From: Novosphingobium sp. SG751A
GTDB lineage: Bacteria > Pseudomonadota > Alphaproteobacteria > Sphingomonadales > Sphingomonadaceae
Length of the DNA stretch: 64,000 nt
NCBI RefSeq assembly: GCF_013149295.1
Contig: NZ_JABGCB010000019.1
Span: forward strand, 22,485 to 86,484
Direction of reading: 5' to 3'
Below the pieces are notes generated by a model. That model was given only the letters and a program-made list of their open reading frames with translations, was not told where the DNA came from and did not search any database. The position numbers and the translations under genes are program-made. Positions 27,048-36,305 of the stretch are shown in pieces. Each line of letters begins with the position of its first letter. The stretch's first letter is position 1.

Positions 27048-28571
27048 TTATTCAGCAGCCGGTTCTTCCACAGCCTTCTTCTTGGCCGGAGCCTTCTTCT
27101 TGGGAGCGGCCTCAGCAGCTTCCTCGCCCTCGGCAGCAGCCTTCTTCTTGGGCGCAGCCTTCTTCTTGGCGGCAGGCTTTTCTTCGTGGTCGTGCCCATG
27201 GTCGTGATCGCAATCCGGACCATGAACGTGGCCGGTTTCGCCTTCTTCGGCCTCGATGGCGGCCTGCAGCTCTTCCTTGGTCACTTCGCGGGTCGTGACT
27301 TCGGCCTTGTCGAACAGGAAGTCCACAACCTTCTCTTCATAGAGCGGCGCACGCAGTTGGGCGGCAACCATCGGTTCGGACTGGACGTATTCAACGAAGC
27401 GCTGACGGTCTTCCGGGCGATACTGCTGCGCGGCCTGCGACACCAGCATCTGGAATTCCTGGGCGGTGATTTCCACGCCATTGGCCTGGCCGATTTCCGA
27501 CAGCAGGAGGCCGAGGCGCACACGGCGCACGGCGATCTTACGATAGTCTTCCTTCTCGGCTTCAATTTCGGCCAGAGCGGCGGCGGGATCTTCCTCGCGG
27601 CTGGCTTCCTGGGTCAACTGTTCCCAGATCTGGTTGAATTCGGCTTCGACCATGCTGGGGGGCACGTCGAATTCGGCGCCATCAGCCAGAATGTCGAGCA
27701 GCTGGCGCTTCATCTGGGTGCGTGTCTGACCTTCGGTCTCGCCTTCCAGCTGACCGCGCAGCAGGCCCTTGAGCTGATCCAGATCGGTCAGACCCAGGCT
27801 CTTGGCGAATTCGTCGTCGATCACGGTTTCACCGGCAACCTTCACCGACTTGACGGTGATGTCGAAGGTGGCTTCCTTGCCGGCGAGGTGAGCGGCCTGA
27901 TATTCCTCAGGGAAGGTCACGGTGATGACCTTCTCGTCGCCAACCTTGGCGCCGACGAGCTGTTCTTCAAAGCCAGGGATGAAACGGCCGGCGCCGATTT
28001 CCAGCGCCGCGTCTTCGGCCTTGCCGCCGTCGAATTCAACGCCGTCCAGCTTGCCCACGAAGTCGATGATCAGCTGGTCGCCGGTTTCGGCTTCCTTGCC
28101 TTCTTCGGCGTCGTTGAAGCGCTTGGCCGACGAGGCGATGCGGGTGACGGCTTCATCAACGGCTTCGTCCTTGACGGGAACGACCAGCTTTTCCAGCTTG
28201 AGACCCGTCAGGTCCGGGGCCGAGATCACGGGCAGCACTTCGAGGCTGACGGTCAGCTCGGCGTCCTTGCCTTCTTCATAGCCTTCGCCCAGCGCGACAT
28301 CGGGCTGCGTGGCGGGGCGCAGAGCGTGGTCAGCGACCAGCTTGTCCAGCGCTTCGCGGATGGTCTGCGAGAGCACATCCTGATGAACCTGCGCGCCGAA
28401 GCGCTTCTTGACCAGATTCGCGGGCACCTTGCCGGGGCGGAAACCGGGCAGCTGCACCTGGGGAGCGATCTTGACGACTTCGCTCTCGATCTTTTCGGCA
28501 ATGAAGCCGGCGGGGATCGTCACGGTGAAGCCGCGCTTCAGACCCTCATTGGTGGTTTCGACAATCTGCAT
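27048..28571 (-). CDS. tig: Trigger factor with long His/Lys-rich tail
   Basis: A 507-residue ribosome-associated chaperone/prolyl isomerase. The ribosome-binding signature GFRPGKVPANLVKKRFG is at the N-terminus, followed by the FKBP-like domain (about 150-240) and the helical chaperone body. Normal length is about 430-450; the extra residues 442-507 form a tail with a His-rich block (HVHGPDCDHDHGHDHEE) and then KKKA/EEAA repeats. The tail may bind metal or nucleic acid, but this is inference. It ends at the shared terminator with the oxygenase gene. Confidence 0.97.
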   Translation of the reverse strand: MQIVETTNEGLKRGFTVTIPAGFIAEKIESEVVKIAPQVQLPGFRPGKVPANLVKKRFGAQVHQDVLSQTIREALDKLVADHALRPATQPDVALGEGYEEGKDAELTVSLEVLPVISAPDLTGLKLEKLVVPVKDEAVDEAVTRIASSAKRFNDAEEGKEAETGDQLIIDFVGKLDGVEFDGGKAEDAALEIGAGRFIPGFEEQLVGAKVGDEKVITVTFPEEYQAAHLAGKEATFDITVKSVKVAGETVIDDEFAKSLGLTDLDQLKGLLRGQLEGETEGQTRTQMKRQLLDILADGAEFDVPPSMVEAEFNQIWEQLTQEASREEDPAAALAEIEAEKEDYRKIAVRRVRLGLLLSEIGQANGVEITAQEFQMLVSQAAQQYRPEDRQRFVEYVQSEPMVAAQLRAPLYEEKVVDFLFDKAEVTTREVTKEELQAAIEAEEGETGHVHGPDCDHDHGHDHEEKPAAKKKAAPKKKAAAEGEEAAEAAPKKKAPAKKKAVEEPAAE

Positions 28572-28624
28572 GATAATTCAACGCCTTCCCAACTCGCAAC
28601 TGTCGCTTGCACGGGGCGGAAGAC

Positions 28625-28709
28625 TGGTGCGGGCGAAGGGACTCGAACCCCCACATCTTACGATACTGGTACCTAAAACCAGCGCGTCTACCAATTCCGC
28701 CACGCCCGC
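28625..28709 (-). tRNA. tRNA-Leu (anticodon UAG)
   Basis: An 85-base class II tRNA with acceptor GCGGGCG/CGCCCGC, the anticodon arm CTGGT-TTTAGGT-ACCAG (anticodon TAG, reads CUA), a long variable arm, a T arm GGGGGTTCGAGTCCC, and an encoded 3' CCA. It lies between tig and a small exported protein gene and has its own promoter. Confidence 0.97.
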
Positions 28710-28743
28710 ATGAAGACGAAGCTACGTCAAATTCAGATGGGGG

Positions 28744-28772
28744 GCCTTAGAGAGCTTGGACCAAAAGGGCAA
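28744..28772 (-). promoter_or_regulatory. tRNA-Leu promoter
   Basis: TTGCCC (28772-28767), 17 bases, TAAGGC (28749-28744), then a run of C residues. It ends about 35 bases before the mature tRNA 5' end. The shape matches the promoters of rpsL, tuf, rpsM and rpsF in this window. Confidence 0.65.
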
Positions 28773-28955
28773 GCACCCAAACGCAGATCTCGCGCAAACC
28801 GCGTATCCGCACCGCCTTTGGCCGCACCCAAGCCCTCTCCAAGCCCACCAAGCGGCATTTTAAACCGTCCAGCAACGGGCGAGCAACACGCCAAGCCTAC
28901 CTGCGGATCAGGCCCGAGACAACAAACCATACGGGCCAACAAGCAGGAGGTAATT

Positions 28956-29366
28956 ATGCTTCATGTGTTGCTGGCGGCGGCGCTTGCCGGAACCGCCACC
29001 CATGCCGAAACGCTGTCCTATCGGGAAAAGGCGATAGAACTGCATTACAACGCCCATATCGAATTGCACACGGTGGCGATGGGCGCCCATGCCCCTACCC
29101 GCGGCCATGAACGCTCATGCCATTGGCAAGCGCGGCTGATCGTCGAGCGACGCTTGGGCGATGGTGCTTTTATAAGCCGCCTGCCCATCGTCAAAAAGGC
29201 GAATGGGTCGCTGTACGGCCCATGCCATGCCGACAATCGCCATGTGAAACAGGCGGCAAACCGCGCTATGGGCGATCTTAATCTGGCCCTGCGCGAGGCG
29301 GCGCGTCAGGACCGCCTCGTCGTTCTGGCCGAAATCGAGGCGACCCATTCGCGAGCCACCCAATAA
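28956..29366 (+). CDS. Small exported protein of unknown function
   Basis: A 136-residue protein with a signal peptide (MLHVLLAAALAGTATHA) and a mature part with two Cys (SCHWQ, GPCHADN) that could form a disulfide. ATG 28956 has a perfect AGGAGG five bases upstream, which decides the start over a much longer open frame. I recognise no family. It is convergent with sppA, the stops being two bases apart. Confidence 0.7.
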   Translation: MLHVLLAAALAGTATHAETLSYREKAIELHYNAHIELHTVAMGAHAPTRGHERSCHWQARLIVERRLGDGAFISRLPIVKKANGSLYGPCHADNRHVKQAANRAMGDLNLALREAARQDRLVVLAEIEATHSRATQ

Positions 29367-29368
29367 GC

Positions 29369-31261
29369 CTAAAGCGCCAGCCAGCGGGCCAGAACCATCA
29401 TCCACGAACGGGTCTGGCCCGTCGGGCCGGCCCTCGAGGCCCCCACCTCGCATTCCAGACAATAGGCTTGCGCCCCGCGCACCGCCATCAACCGCTGTGC
29501 CCCCACCACTGCGGAGGCCAGACGCGCCCGCTGGCGCTGGGTCACCATGCCCACCCAATCAGCGGCATCATCATCACCGGCCTCATTATCCTGCGCCCCA
29601 AACTGACGCAGGATCTGATCGACCGGCCCGACCTCATCGCCCAGCCAGACCGCATGCCACGCGCCATCCTTGATCCCGGCGCGCCCCGCCGCATCGGCCA
29701 GCGCGGCATCCAGCCCGCCAAACCCATCGACCAGCCCGATCTGATGCGCGGTGCCGCCATCCCAGACGCGGCCCTGCGCGATACGGTCCACCTCCTCGGG
29801 CGTTTTCTTGCGTGAGGCGGCGACCAGACCGACAAAGCGGCCATAGCCCGACTCAATATTCGCCTGCAAAATCTGCTCGATCTCCGGCGTCAACCCGGTC
29901 AGCACATCGGGCTGACCGGCCAAAGGCCCGGTGCGGACACCATCGCCCTTGACGCCCCAGCCCTCAAGCGCACGCTCGAAACTGGGGATCACGGCAAAGA
30001 TGCCGATCGAACCGGTAATCGTACCGGGCTGGGCAAAGATCTTGGCCCCAGATGTCGAGACCCAATAGCCCCCGCTGGCCGCGACATTGGCCATCGAGAT
30101 CACCACCGGCACCCCGCGCGCCTTTTGCCGCAGGATGGCGGCGCGAATGGCCTCCGAACCCGTCACCGACCCGCCCGGCGAATCCACCCGCACCACCAGC
30201 GCGGCCAACTTCTTGGTCGAAGCAGCATCGATCAGCTTGGCGATCCGCTCGCCACCTGCGCTGCCGGGGCCTGCCTTGCCATCGGTGATTTCGCCCGCCA
30301 CCGTCACCACGCCGATCACGCGACCATCCTTCTTGTCCGGATGGCCCGCCAGCCACGCCGCCAGCGTGGTATGGGCAAAACTGCCCGGCGCGGGCACTTC
30401 ATCGCCCGATTTGTCCTCGCCCGCGATCTTGGCGATGGCATCGCCCCATTGCGCCCGCGTGCCGATCTTATCCACCAATCCGGCCGCCAGCGAAGCCTTG
30501 GCCGCATCGCCGCCCGAGGCCTTGAACCAGCCCACCGGATCGGCCACCACCTTATCCACCTGCGCCTTGGGCCGTGCCTTCAACACATTCTCGCGCCACT
30601 GGGCAAAGATCGTGTCGAGCAGCGCCTTGCGCGCAGCGCGCGAGGGATCGGACATCGAATCGCGGATATAGGGTTCGACGAAATCCTTATATGTCCCCAC
30701 GCGGAAGACATGGGCCGAAATCTTCAACCGCTCCAGCAATTTGGCGAAATAGAGGTTCTGCCCGCCCAGCCCCTCGACATAGGCGCCGCCCAGCGGGTCG
30801 ATCCAGATCTCGCTGGCATGCGAAGCGATCAGCAACCCGCGATCCCCCAGCATCGTGCCATAGACCAGCACAGGCTTCTTCGCCTTGCGCACGACATCCA
30901 TTGCATCGCCGATTTCAACGGCATGGACAAAGCCCGCGCCGCCGAATTTGCTCATGTCGATGGCCACGGCCTTGATCTTTTCATCTGTGGCCGCTCCGCG
31001 CAGCGCGCGAATCACATCGCGCTCGCGCAGCTCCGGGTCGCCCACATTGCCCGTCAGCACGCTTTGCAGATCGGTCTTTTGCAATTCCTCGACCACCGCG
31101 CTCTTCATCTCGATCAGAAGCGCACCCTCGCGCAATTGCGGAGCCGCGGGCCGGGCCGAGAGCGCGGCATAGAGCGAGCCGAAAAACAGCAGCAGCAAGG
31201 CCAGCATCAGCCCGTCCTTGATGGCCACCAGCAGCCGCCACACCGATTTTGCAAAAGCCAT
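29369..31261 (-). CDS. sppA: Signal peptide peptidase SppA (67K type)
   Basis: A 630-residue inner-membrane serine/lysine protease that degrades cleaved signal peptides. One membrane helix is near the N-terminus (IKDGLMLALLLLFFGSLYAA). The general-base Lys is in VGTYKDFVEPY in the N-terminal repeat and the nucleophile Ser in VAASGGYW in the C-terminal repeat, giving the two-domain 67K form. ATG 31261 (MAFAKSVWRLL) was chosen over 31288. It is divergent from pyrB. Confidence 0.95.
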   Translation of the reverse strand: MAFAKSVWRLLVAIKDGLMLALLLLFFGSLYAALSARPAAPQLREGALLIEMKSAVVEELQKTDLQSVLTGNVGDPELRERDVIRALRGAATDEKIKAVAIDMSKFGGAGFVHAVEIGDAMDVVRKAKKPVLVYGTMLGDRGLLIASHASEIWIDPLGGAYVEGLGGQNLYFAKLLERLKISAHVFRVGTYKDFVEPYIRDSMSDPSRAARKALLDTIFAQWRENVLKARPKAQVDKVVADPVGWFKASGGDAAKASLAAGLVDKIGTRAQWGDAIAKIAGEDKSGDEVPAPGSFAHTTLAAWLAGHPDKKDGRVIGVVTVAGEITDGKAGPGSAGGERIAKLIDAASTKKLAALVVRVDSPGGSVTGSEAIRAAILRQKARGVPVVISMANVAASGGYWVSTSGAKIFAQPGTITGSIGIFAVIPSFERALEGWGVKGDGVRTGPLAGQPDVLTGLTPEIEQILQANIESGYGRFVGLVAASRKKTPEEVDRIAQGRVWDGGTAHQIGLVDGFGGLDAALADAAGRAGIKDGAWHAVWLGDEVGPVDQILRQFGAQDNEAGDDDAADWVGMVTQRQRARLASAVVGAQRLMAVRGAQAYCLECEVGASRAGPTGQTRSWMMVLARWLAL

Positions 31262-31376
31262 GTCTTCTCCGTTGTCTTGCCCGCCCACCCTACGAAGGAT
31301 TTGCCCAACAGAGAAGTGGACAAACGGCCCTTTCCTCTTGAGCCGGGCCGACCACAGGTTTAGAGCGCTCTCTTCA

Positions 31377-32399
31377 ATGACATCAGCAAACTCCTCCAGC
31401 CAGAGCCGCTACCCTGCGGGCTCTCTGGCCTTCCCGCACCGTGGGCTGCTCGGTCTGGCCGGCCTTGCCCCGCATGAGATCCTCTTTCTGCTCGACGAGG
31501 CGGAACAATGGGTGGAACTGAACCGTCAGCCGACCAAGCGGGTCGATCACCTGCGCGGGCTGACCATCATCAACGCCTTTTACGAAAATTCGACGCGCAC
31601 GCTGCTCTCGTTTGAAATCGCGGGCAAGCGCCTGGGTGCCGATGTGGTCAACATGTCGGTGGGCCAGTCCAGCGTGAAAAAGGGCGAAACGCTGATTGAC
31701 ACGGCCATGACGCTCAATGCCATGCGCGCCGATGCGATCGTGATCCGCCATGCCTCTTCGGGCGCGGTACGGCTGATAGCGGAAAAAGTGGACTGCCCGG
31801 TGCTCAACGCCGGCGATGGCCAGCATGAGCATCCCACGCAAGGCCTGCTCGACGCATTGACCATCAAGCGGGCCAAGGGCGAATTTGTCGGCCTCAAGGT
31901 GGTGATATGCGGCGATATTCTGCACAGCCGCGTGGCGCGCTCTAACATTCTGGCGCTGACCGCTCTTGGCGCCGATGTGCGCGTCTGTGCGCCGCCCGCC
32001 CTGATGCCCGCAGACATCGAGCGGATGCGCGTGTCGCCCTATCACGACTTTGACGCCGCGCTCAAAGACGCCGATGTCGTCATGATGCTGCGCCTTCAGA
32101 ACGAGCGCATGACCGGCCAGTTCATCCCCTCGCCGCGCGAATATCGTCATCTCTACGGTCTGTCGGTGGACCGTCTGGCGCGGGCGGCGAGCGATGCCAT
32201 CGTCATGCACCCCGGCCCGATGAACCGGGGCGTGGAAATCGACTCCAACGTGGCCGACCTGCCGGGGCGCAGCCTGATTACGACACAGGTGGAAATGGGC
32301 GTGGCGATGCGGATGGCCTGTCTGGAAGTTTTGACGAGGAAAGCTCGCGGATTGCCCGGTTGGGCCGAGCCCAGAGAAGAAAAAGGAAGCTGGGCATGA
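31377..32399 (+). CDS. pyrB: Aspartate carbamoyltransferase catalytic chain
   Basis: A 340-residue transcarbamylase, committing step of pyrimidine synthesis. The carbamoyl-phosphate loop FYENSTRTLLSFE, HPTQGLLD and MHPGPMNRGVEI are all intact. No pyrI is present; the next gene, overlapping by ATGA, is an inactive dihydroorotase homologue, as in the PyrB-PyrC' dodecamers of Pseudomonas. A TTGAGC-N17-TAGAGC element (31338-31366) lies just before the ATG and could be a nearly leaderless promoter. Confidence 0.97.
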   Translation: MTSANSSSQSRYPAGSLAFPHRGLLGLAGLAPHEILFLLDEAEQWVELNRQPTKRVDHLRGLTIINAFYENSTRTLLSFEIAGKRLGADVVNMSVGQSSVKKGETLIDTAMTLNAMRADAIVIRHASSGAVRLIAEKVDCPVLNAGDGQHEHPTQGLLDALTIKRAKGEFVGLKVVICGDILHSRVARSNILALTALGADVRVCAPPALMPADIERMRVSPYHDFDAALKDADVVMMLRLQNERMTGQFIPSPREYRHLYGLSVDRLARAASDAIVMHPGPMNRGVEIDSNVADLPGRSLITTQVEMGVAMRMACLEVLTRKARGLPGWAEPREEKGSWA

Positions 32400-33628
32400 A
32401 ACAGGATGCTCTGACCATCACCAACGGCCTGATCATCACCCGCGAAGGCGCCGCGGTTCCGGGCGCGATCCGTTGCGATGGCGACCGGATCGTGGCCATC
32501 GGCGCCGATGTGGCTCCGCAGGAGGGCGACCGGGTTGAGGATGCGCGCGGCAAGCTGATCGCGCCGGGTCTGGTCGATCTGGGTGTGTTTGCCATCGACA
32601 AGCCCGCGCTGCATTTCGGCGGGATCACCCGCGCTGCGCTGATGCCCGATCAGAACCCGCCTTTGGATCGCTCCTCAACCGTGCGTTATGCGGCGCAGAG
32701 CGGCAAGCCCGACCTCTGGGTCCATCCCCTTGCCGCCGCCACGCGCGCGCTGGAAGGCAGCGACATCGCCGAAATCGCCCTGATGCGCGATGCGGGCGCC
32801 AAGGCTGTGGCCACCGGCCGCCACTGGATCGCCGATTCGGGCACGATGCTGCGCCTGCTGCGCTATTGCGCGATGCTGGGCATGACGGTCATAGCCCATG
32901 CCGAGGACAGCGGCCTTGCGGGCAATGCCGTCGCCACGGCCAGCGAGATGGCGACCCGACTTGGCCTGCCCTCGGCCCCGGTCGAGGCCGAGGCGCTGGC
33001 GGTCGCGCGCGATATTGCTCTGGCCGAAATGGCGGGGGCAAAGCTGCATTTCCGCCAGATCACCACGCGCGGCGCACTGGATCTGATCCGGACAGCGCAA
33101 AAGCGGGGCGTGGCAGTGTCGGCAGGCGTGACGCCCGCGCATTTCATGCTCTCGGACACGGCGCTGGCCGATTTCCGCACCTTCTGCCGGTTTTCGCCGC
33201 CTCTGCGGCGCGAGGACGATCGCAAGGCCGTGATCGAGGCGATTGGCGATGGCACGATCAGCGTGATCGCCAGCGGCCACGATCCGCGCGGGCCGGAGGA
33301 TAAGCGCCTGCCCTTTGCCGATGCCGAACCAGGCATGGCGGGGGCCGAAACGCTGCTGCCGCTGACGATGAATCTGGTGCGCGACGAGGTGATCGACATG
33401 GCGACCGCCTTCCGCCTGCTGGCCACCAATCCGGCGCGCTTGCTGGGCGTGGATGCGGGTGCGCTGGAGGTGGGCCTGCAGGCCGACATCGCCATCATCG
33501 ACGCGGATCGCCCGTGGATCGTTTCCTCGGACAAAATGGCGGCAGCTGCGGGCAACACGCCGTTTGACGGTCAGGGCGTGCAGGGCCGCGTTCTGGCCCT
33601 GTGGAAGGGCGGCCTGAAAGTCGGCTAA
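32396..33628 (+). CDS. Dihydroorotase-like PyrC' subunit without a metal site
   Basis: A 410-residue amidohydrolase-fold protein. True dihydroorotases have PGxxDxHxH; here the segment is APGLVDLGVF (56-65), with both metal His missing. The second-shell His of the HVST region reads FRQITTR, and the catalytic Asp region reads IASGHDPR rather than ATDHAPH. It is therefore most likely a structural partner needed for PyrB assembly, as the PyrC' of Pseudomonas is. Its ATG overlaps the pyrB stop. An active pyrC would have to be elsewhere. Confidence 0.85.
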   Translation: MKQDALTITNGLIITREGAAVPGAIRCDGDRIVAIGADVAPQEGDRVEDARGKLIAPGLVDLGVFAIDKPALHFGGITRAALMPDQNPPLDRSSTVRYAAQSGKPDLWVHPLAAATRALEGSDIAEIALMRDAGAKAVATGRHWIADSGTMLRLLRYCAMLGMTVIAHAEDSGLAGNAVATASEMATRLGLPSAPVEAEALAVARDIALAEMAGAKLHFRQITTRGALDLIRTAQKRGVAVSAGVTPAHFMLSDTALADFRTFCRFSPPLRREDDRKAVIEAIGDGTISVIASGHDPRGPEDKRLPFADAEPGMAGAETLLPLTMNLVRDEVIDMATAFRLLATNPARLLGVDAGALEVGLQADIAIIDADRPWIVSSDKMAAAAGNTPFDGQGVQGRVLALWKGGLKVG

Positions 33629-33640
33629 AACACAAGTCGA

Positions 33641-34114
33641 CTAAACGGCGATTTCGGCCTGTCTGGCCCCCAGCGCGCTTATCGCATCATCGGGGGCCAG
33701 ACGGACCTGAAGCCCGCGCTGCCCACCATTGATATAGATGCTTTCCCATTCCCGCGCGCTGGCGTCCAGCACCACGGGAACTTTGCGAGTCTGGCCAAAG
33801 GGGCTGATGCCGCCGATCTTATATCCGGTAATTCGCTCGGCATCGGCCGGTTTCATCATCACCGCCTGTTTCACACCCAACGCGGCGGCGGCCTTTTTCA
33901 TCGCCACCTCGCGGTCGCTGGGCGCGATGACACAGGCCGGTTTGCCATCGGCCAGCACCATCAGCGTCTTGAACACCCGCCCCGCCGGTTCGCCCAGAGC
34001 GGCGGCGGCGGCCTGACCGATGCTGTCGGCGTCGGGGTCGTAATCATAGGTGTGCAGCGTGTAAGTCACGCCTGCGCGGTCGAGAAATTGCGTTGCGCGC
34101 GTTGCCTTGGCCAT
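33641..34114 (-). CDS. ybaK: Cys-tRNA(Pro)/Cys-tRNA(Cys) deacylase YbaK
   Basis: A 157-residue trans-editing hydrolase that removes Cys from mischarged tRNA-Pro. The YbaK core is complete: VFKTLMVLADGKPACVIAP with the essential Lys, then KPADAERITGYKIGGISPFG. It is convergent with the PyrC' gene (12 bases between stops) and downstream of the chemoreceptor on the same strand. Confidence 0.94.
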   Translation of the reverse strand: MAKATRATQFLDRAGVTYTLHTYDYDPDADSIGQAAAAALGEPAGRVFKTLMVLADGKPACVIAPSDREVAMKKAAAALGVKQAVMMKPADAERITGYKIGGISPFGQTRKVPVVLDASAREWESIYINGGQRGLQVRLAPDDAISALGARQAEIAV

Positions 34115-34168
34115 GGGGCGCCTCCTTGGCCTATGGCTCTATCCGCCCGCGAAGCCTTTGCCCAGAGC

Positions 34169-36010
34169 CTAAAATTCGCTCCAGTCATCGCCCACGGCCT
34201 TGGCCATACCGGAGGGACGATGGCGCACTTCGGGCGCGGGCCGGGTTCGTTGCAGCGTCGACTGGCGGCGGAAAGGCACCGGATCATCGCCCCTTTCGCG
34301 TCGGATCGCCGCATCGCGGGTGCGGAAACCCGACACCAGTTGAGTCAGTTTCTCAGCTTCCTGCGAGAGATTGCGGGTCGAACTGGTGGATTGCTGGACC
34401 ATCGCGGCATTTTGCTGGGTCATGCGGTCCATATCGCCTACGGCGTCATTGACCACGCGAATATTGGTCGCCTGCCGCTGAGAGCTTTCGGCAATTTCCT
34501 CGATCAGAACGCTGATTTCCGAAACTTTTGCCACAATGCCCTGCAGGCGTTCGCCCGTACGCCCGACCAGATCGACGCCAGCCTCGACCTGAGTGGAGGA
34601 ATTCTGGATCAGGCTTTTGATATCGCGCGCGGCATCTGCCGTCCGCTGGGCCAGGGCGCGAACCTCGCTGGCCACCACGGCAAAGCCGCGCCCCGCCTCG
34701 CCCGCCCGCGCGGCCTCGACCCCGGCGTTGAGCGCGAGAAGGTTGGTCTGAAAGGCAATGGAATCAATCACATTGATGATCTGACTGATCTGCTGCGATG
34801 ATTGCTCAATGGCGGCCATGGCATCGACCGCATGGGCCACGACATCGCCGCCGTCGCTGGCCTGACGATGGGCCTCCTGCGTGGCGGCGCGCACCACGGC
34901 GGCGGTCTGGGCCGAGGCCTGAACCGTTTCGGACACCGCGCGCAGCGAGGCGGCGGTTTCCTCAAGGCTGGCGGCCTGCGTCTCGTTCCTGCCGGCCAGA
35001 TCGTCGGCAGCGGCCTTGATCTCCTTGACCGAGCGCATCACCCCGCCCGCGCCCACGCGAACCGTGCCAAGCGCATCCATCAGCGAGGAGACCGAATGAT
35101 TGTAATTTTCGCGCAGGGCCTCGTATTCGGGCGGAAAGGCATCGTGCAGACGGTGTTCCAGATCCTTGGCGGCCAGTTGAGTCAACGCGCCGCTCAACGC
35201 ATCGACCACCTGTTTCTGTTCGACCTGCGCCCGCTTCTGGGCAAGACCGGCCTGACGGAAAACTTCCATGGCCTGCGCCATGATGCCGATTTCGTCGCCC
35301 CGCTCGCGCCCTTCGGCCTCAAAGGAATAATCGCCCTGCGCCATACGCCCCATCGCCTGCGCGGTGGCTTGAAGCGGCAAGACAATGCCATGGTCGATAA
35401 AGCGGCGGGCCATCACAATGGCGCCAACCACCAGCGCCATCATCACGCCGACCAGAACCAGCGCCGCAATCACCAGCGGATCGTCGAAACGATGCTCTGC
35501 CGCGCGGAAATCACCCGACATTTTGACCAGCCGCAGGATAGCCTCGTGCTGTCTGGCATAGGCCGGGGCCAGTTCCTCGTCATAGATCCTGCGCATCGCG
35601 GCCTCGTCGCCTGCCCGAGCCGCCGGGGAGAACCGGGCGTTCAGCGCACTCCAGAAAGCATCGGCATAGGCCTGGCTTTGTTTGAGAACCTCGAGTTGAT
35701 CAGCCGGGATCGGAGCGGTCTGCCAATAAGCTTTGCGGGCCAGATAGTCCCTTTCCAGCGCAGCCAGATTTTGCAGATGCAGCCCCGCCTGTTCCGGATG
35801 AAGCATCGCCTGCGAGGCTTCGAGGCAAGGTTCGACAACATAGGCGGGCGGCGGCAGTATATCGGCCACCAATTCATCCTGAAGCGCATATTTGCGATAA
35901 ATCGGCCCGCCATAACGGATCTGGAAAATCGCGGCGGCCGACAGAATAATGGCAAGGCCAACGACGGCAAAGATCAGCCGACTGCCAATTCTAGCCTTGT
36001 CACCGATCAT
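34169..36010 (-). CDS. Methyl-accepting chemotaxis protein
   Basis: A 613-residue transmembrane chemoreceptor: TM1 11-31, a periplasmic ligand domain of about 145 residues, TM2 178-202, a HAMP domain, and the cytoplasmic signalling hairpin with tip INVIDSIAFQTNLLALNAGV and EAARAGEAGRGFAVVASEVR. The last five residues, DWSEF, match the xWxxF tether that binds CheR/CheB, so it is a high-abundance-type receptor able to recruit adaptation enzymes. No other che gene is in the window and the ligand is unknown. Confidence 0.95.
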   Translation of the reverse strand: MIGDKARIGSRLIFAVVGLAIILSAAAIFQIRYGGPIYRKYALQDELVADILPPPAYVVEPCLEASQAMLHPEQAGLHLQNLAALERDYLARKAYWQTAPIPADQLEVLKQSQAYADAFWSALNARFSPAARAGDEAAMRRIYDEELAPAYARQHEAILRLVKMSGDFRAAEHRFDDPLVIAALVLVGVMMALVVGAIVMARRFIDHGIVLPLQATAQAMGRMAQGDYSFEAEGRERGDEIGIMAQAMEVFRQAGLAQKRAQVEQKQVVDALSGALTQLAAKDLEHRLHDAFPPEYEALRENYNHSVSSLMDALGTVRVGAGGVMRSVKEIKAAADDLAGRNETQAASLEETAASLRAVSETVQASAQTAAVVRAATQEAHRQASDGGDVVAHAVDAMAAIEQSSQQISQIINVIDSIAFQTNLLALNAGVEAARAGEAGRGFAVVASEVRALAQRTADAARDIKSLIQNSSTQVEAGVDLVGRTGERLQGIVAKVSEISVLIEEIAESSQRQATNIRVVNDAVGDMDRMTQQNAAMVQQSTSSTRNLSQEAEKLTQLVSGFRTRDAAIRRERGDDPVPFRRQSTLQRTRPAPEVRHRPSGMAKAVGDDWSEF

Positions 36011-36157
36011 GCCACTTCAATCCCGTTGCCTGCACGCAATTGCACCGTAACAAGGAGTGGTTGGCGCGTCGTATCGAATTGCCCTGTCGAAATACTTAGC
36101 CTTGCGCAAAGCGAAGGTTTGCAACAGGCCCGGCCGGATGCGTTCACGCAAAAATCC

Positions 36158-36185
36158 TTGCCTTGGGGCCAAATTTCGCTAAGGG
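36158..36185 (+). promoter_or_regulatory. rpsF-rpsR-rplI promoter
   Basis: TTGCCT (36158-36163), 16 bases, TAAGGG (36180-36185), followed by CCGC. It lies about 120 bases before the rpsF start and belongs to the same promoter class as rpsL and tRNA-Leu. The resulting leader of about 110 bases could host S6:S18 feedback, but I did not find that motif with certainty. Confidence 0.6.
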
Positions 36186-36305
36186 CCGCATCTTCTGAAA
36201 GTGCGGATTCGCAGCCCGCGCACATGATATGCGAAGAAAGCCGGAGGGGCCCCGCAATCGTGCGGACAAGCCAGCGATCGGTTAACGGATGAAAAGGAAG
36301 CTGCC

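Noticed and set aside
28710..28955. N-terminal extension of the small exported protein after the tRNA
   Set aside because: A perfect ribosome site and signal peptide place the start at 28956; the extension overlaps the tRNA promoter.
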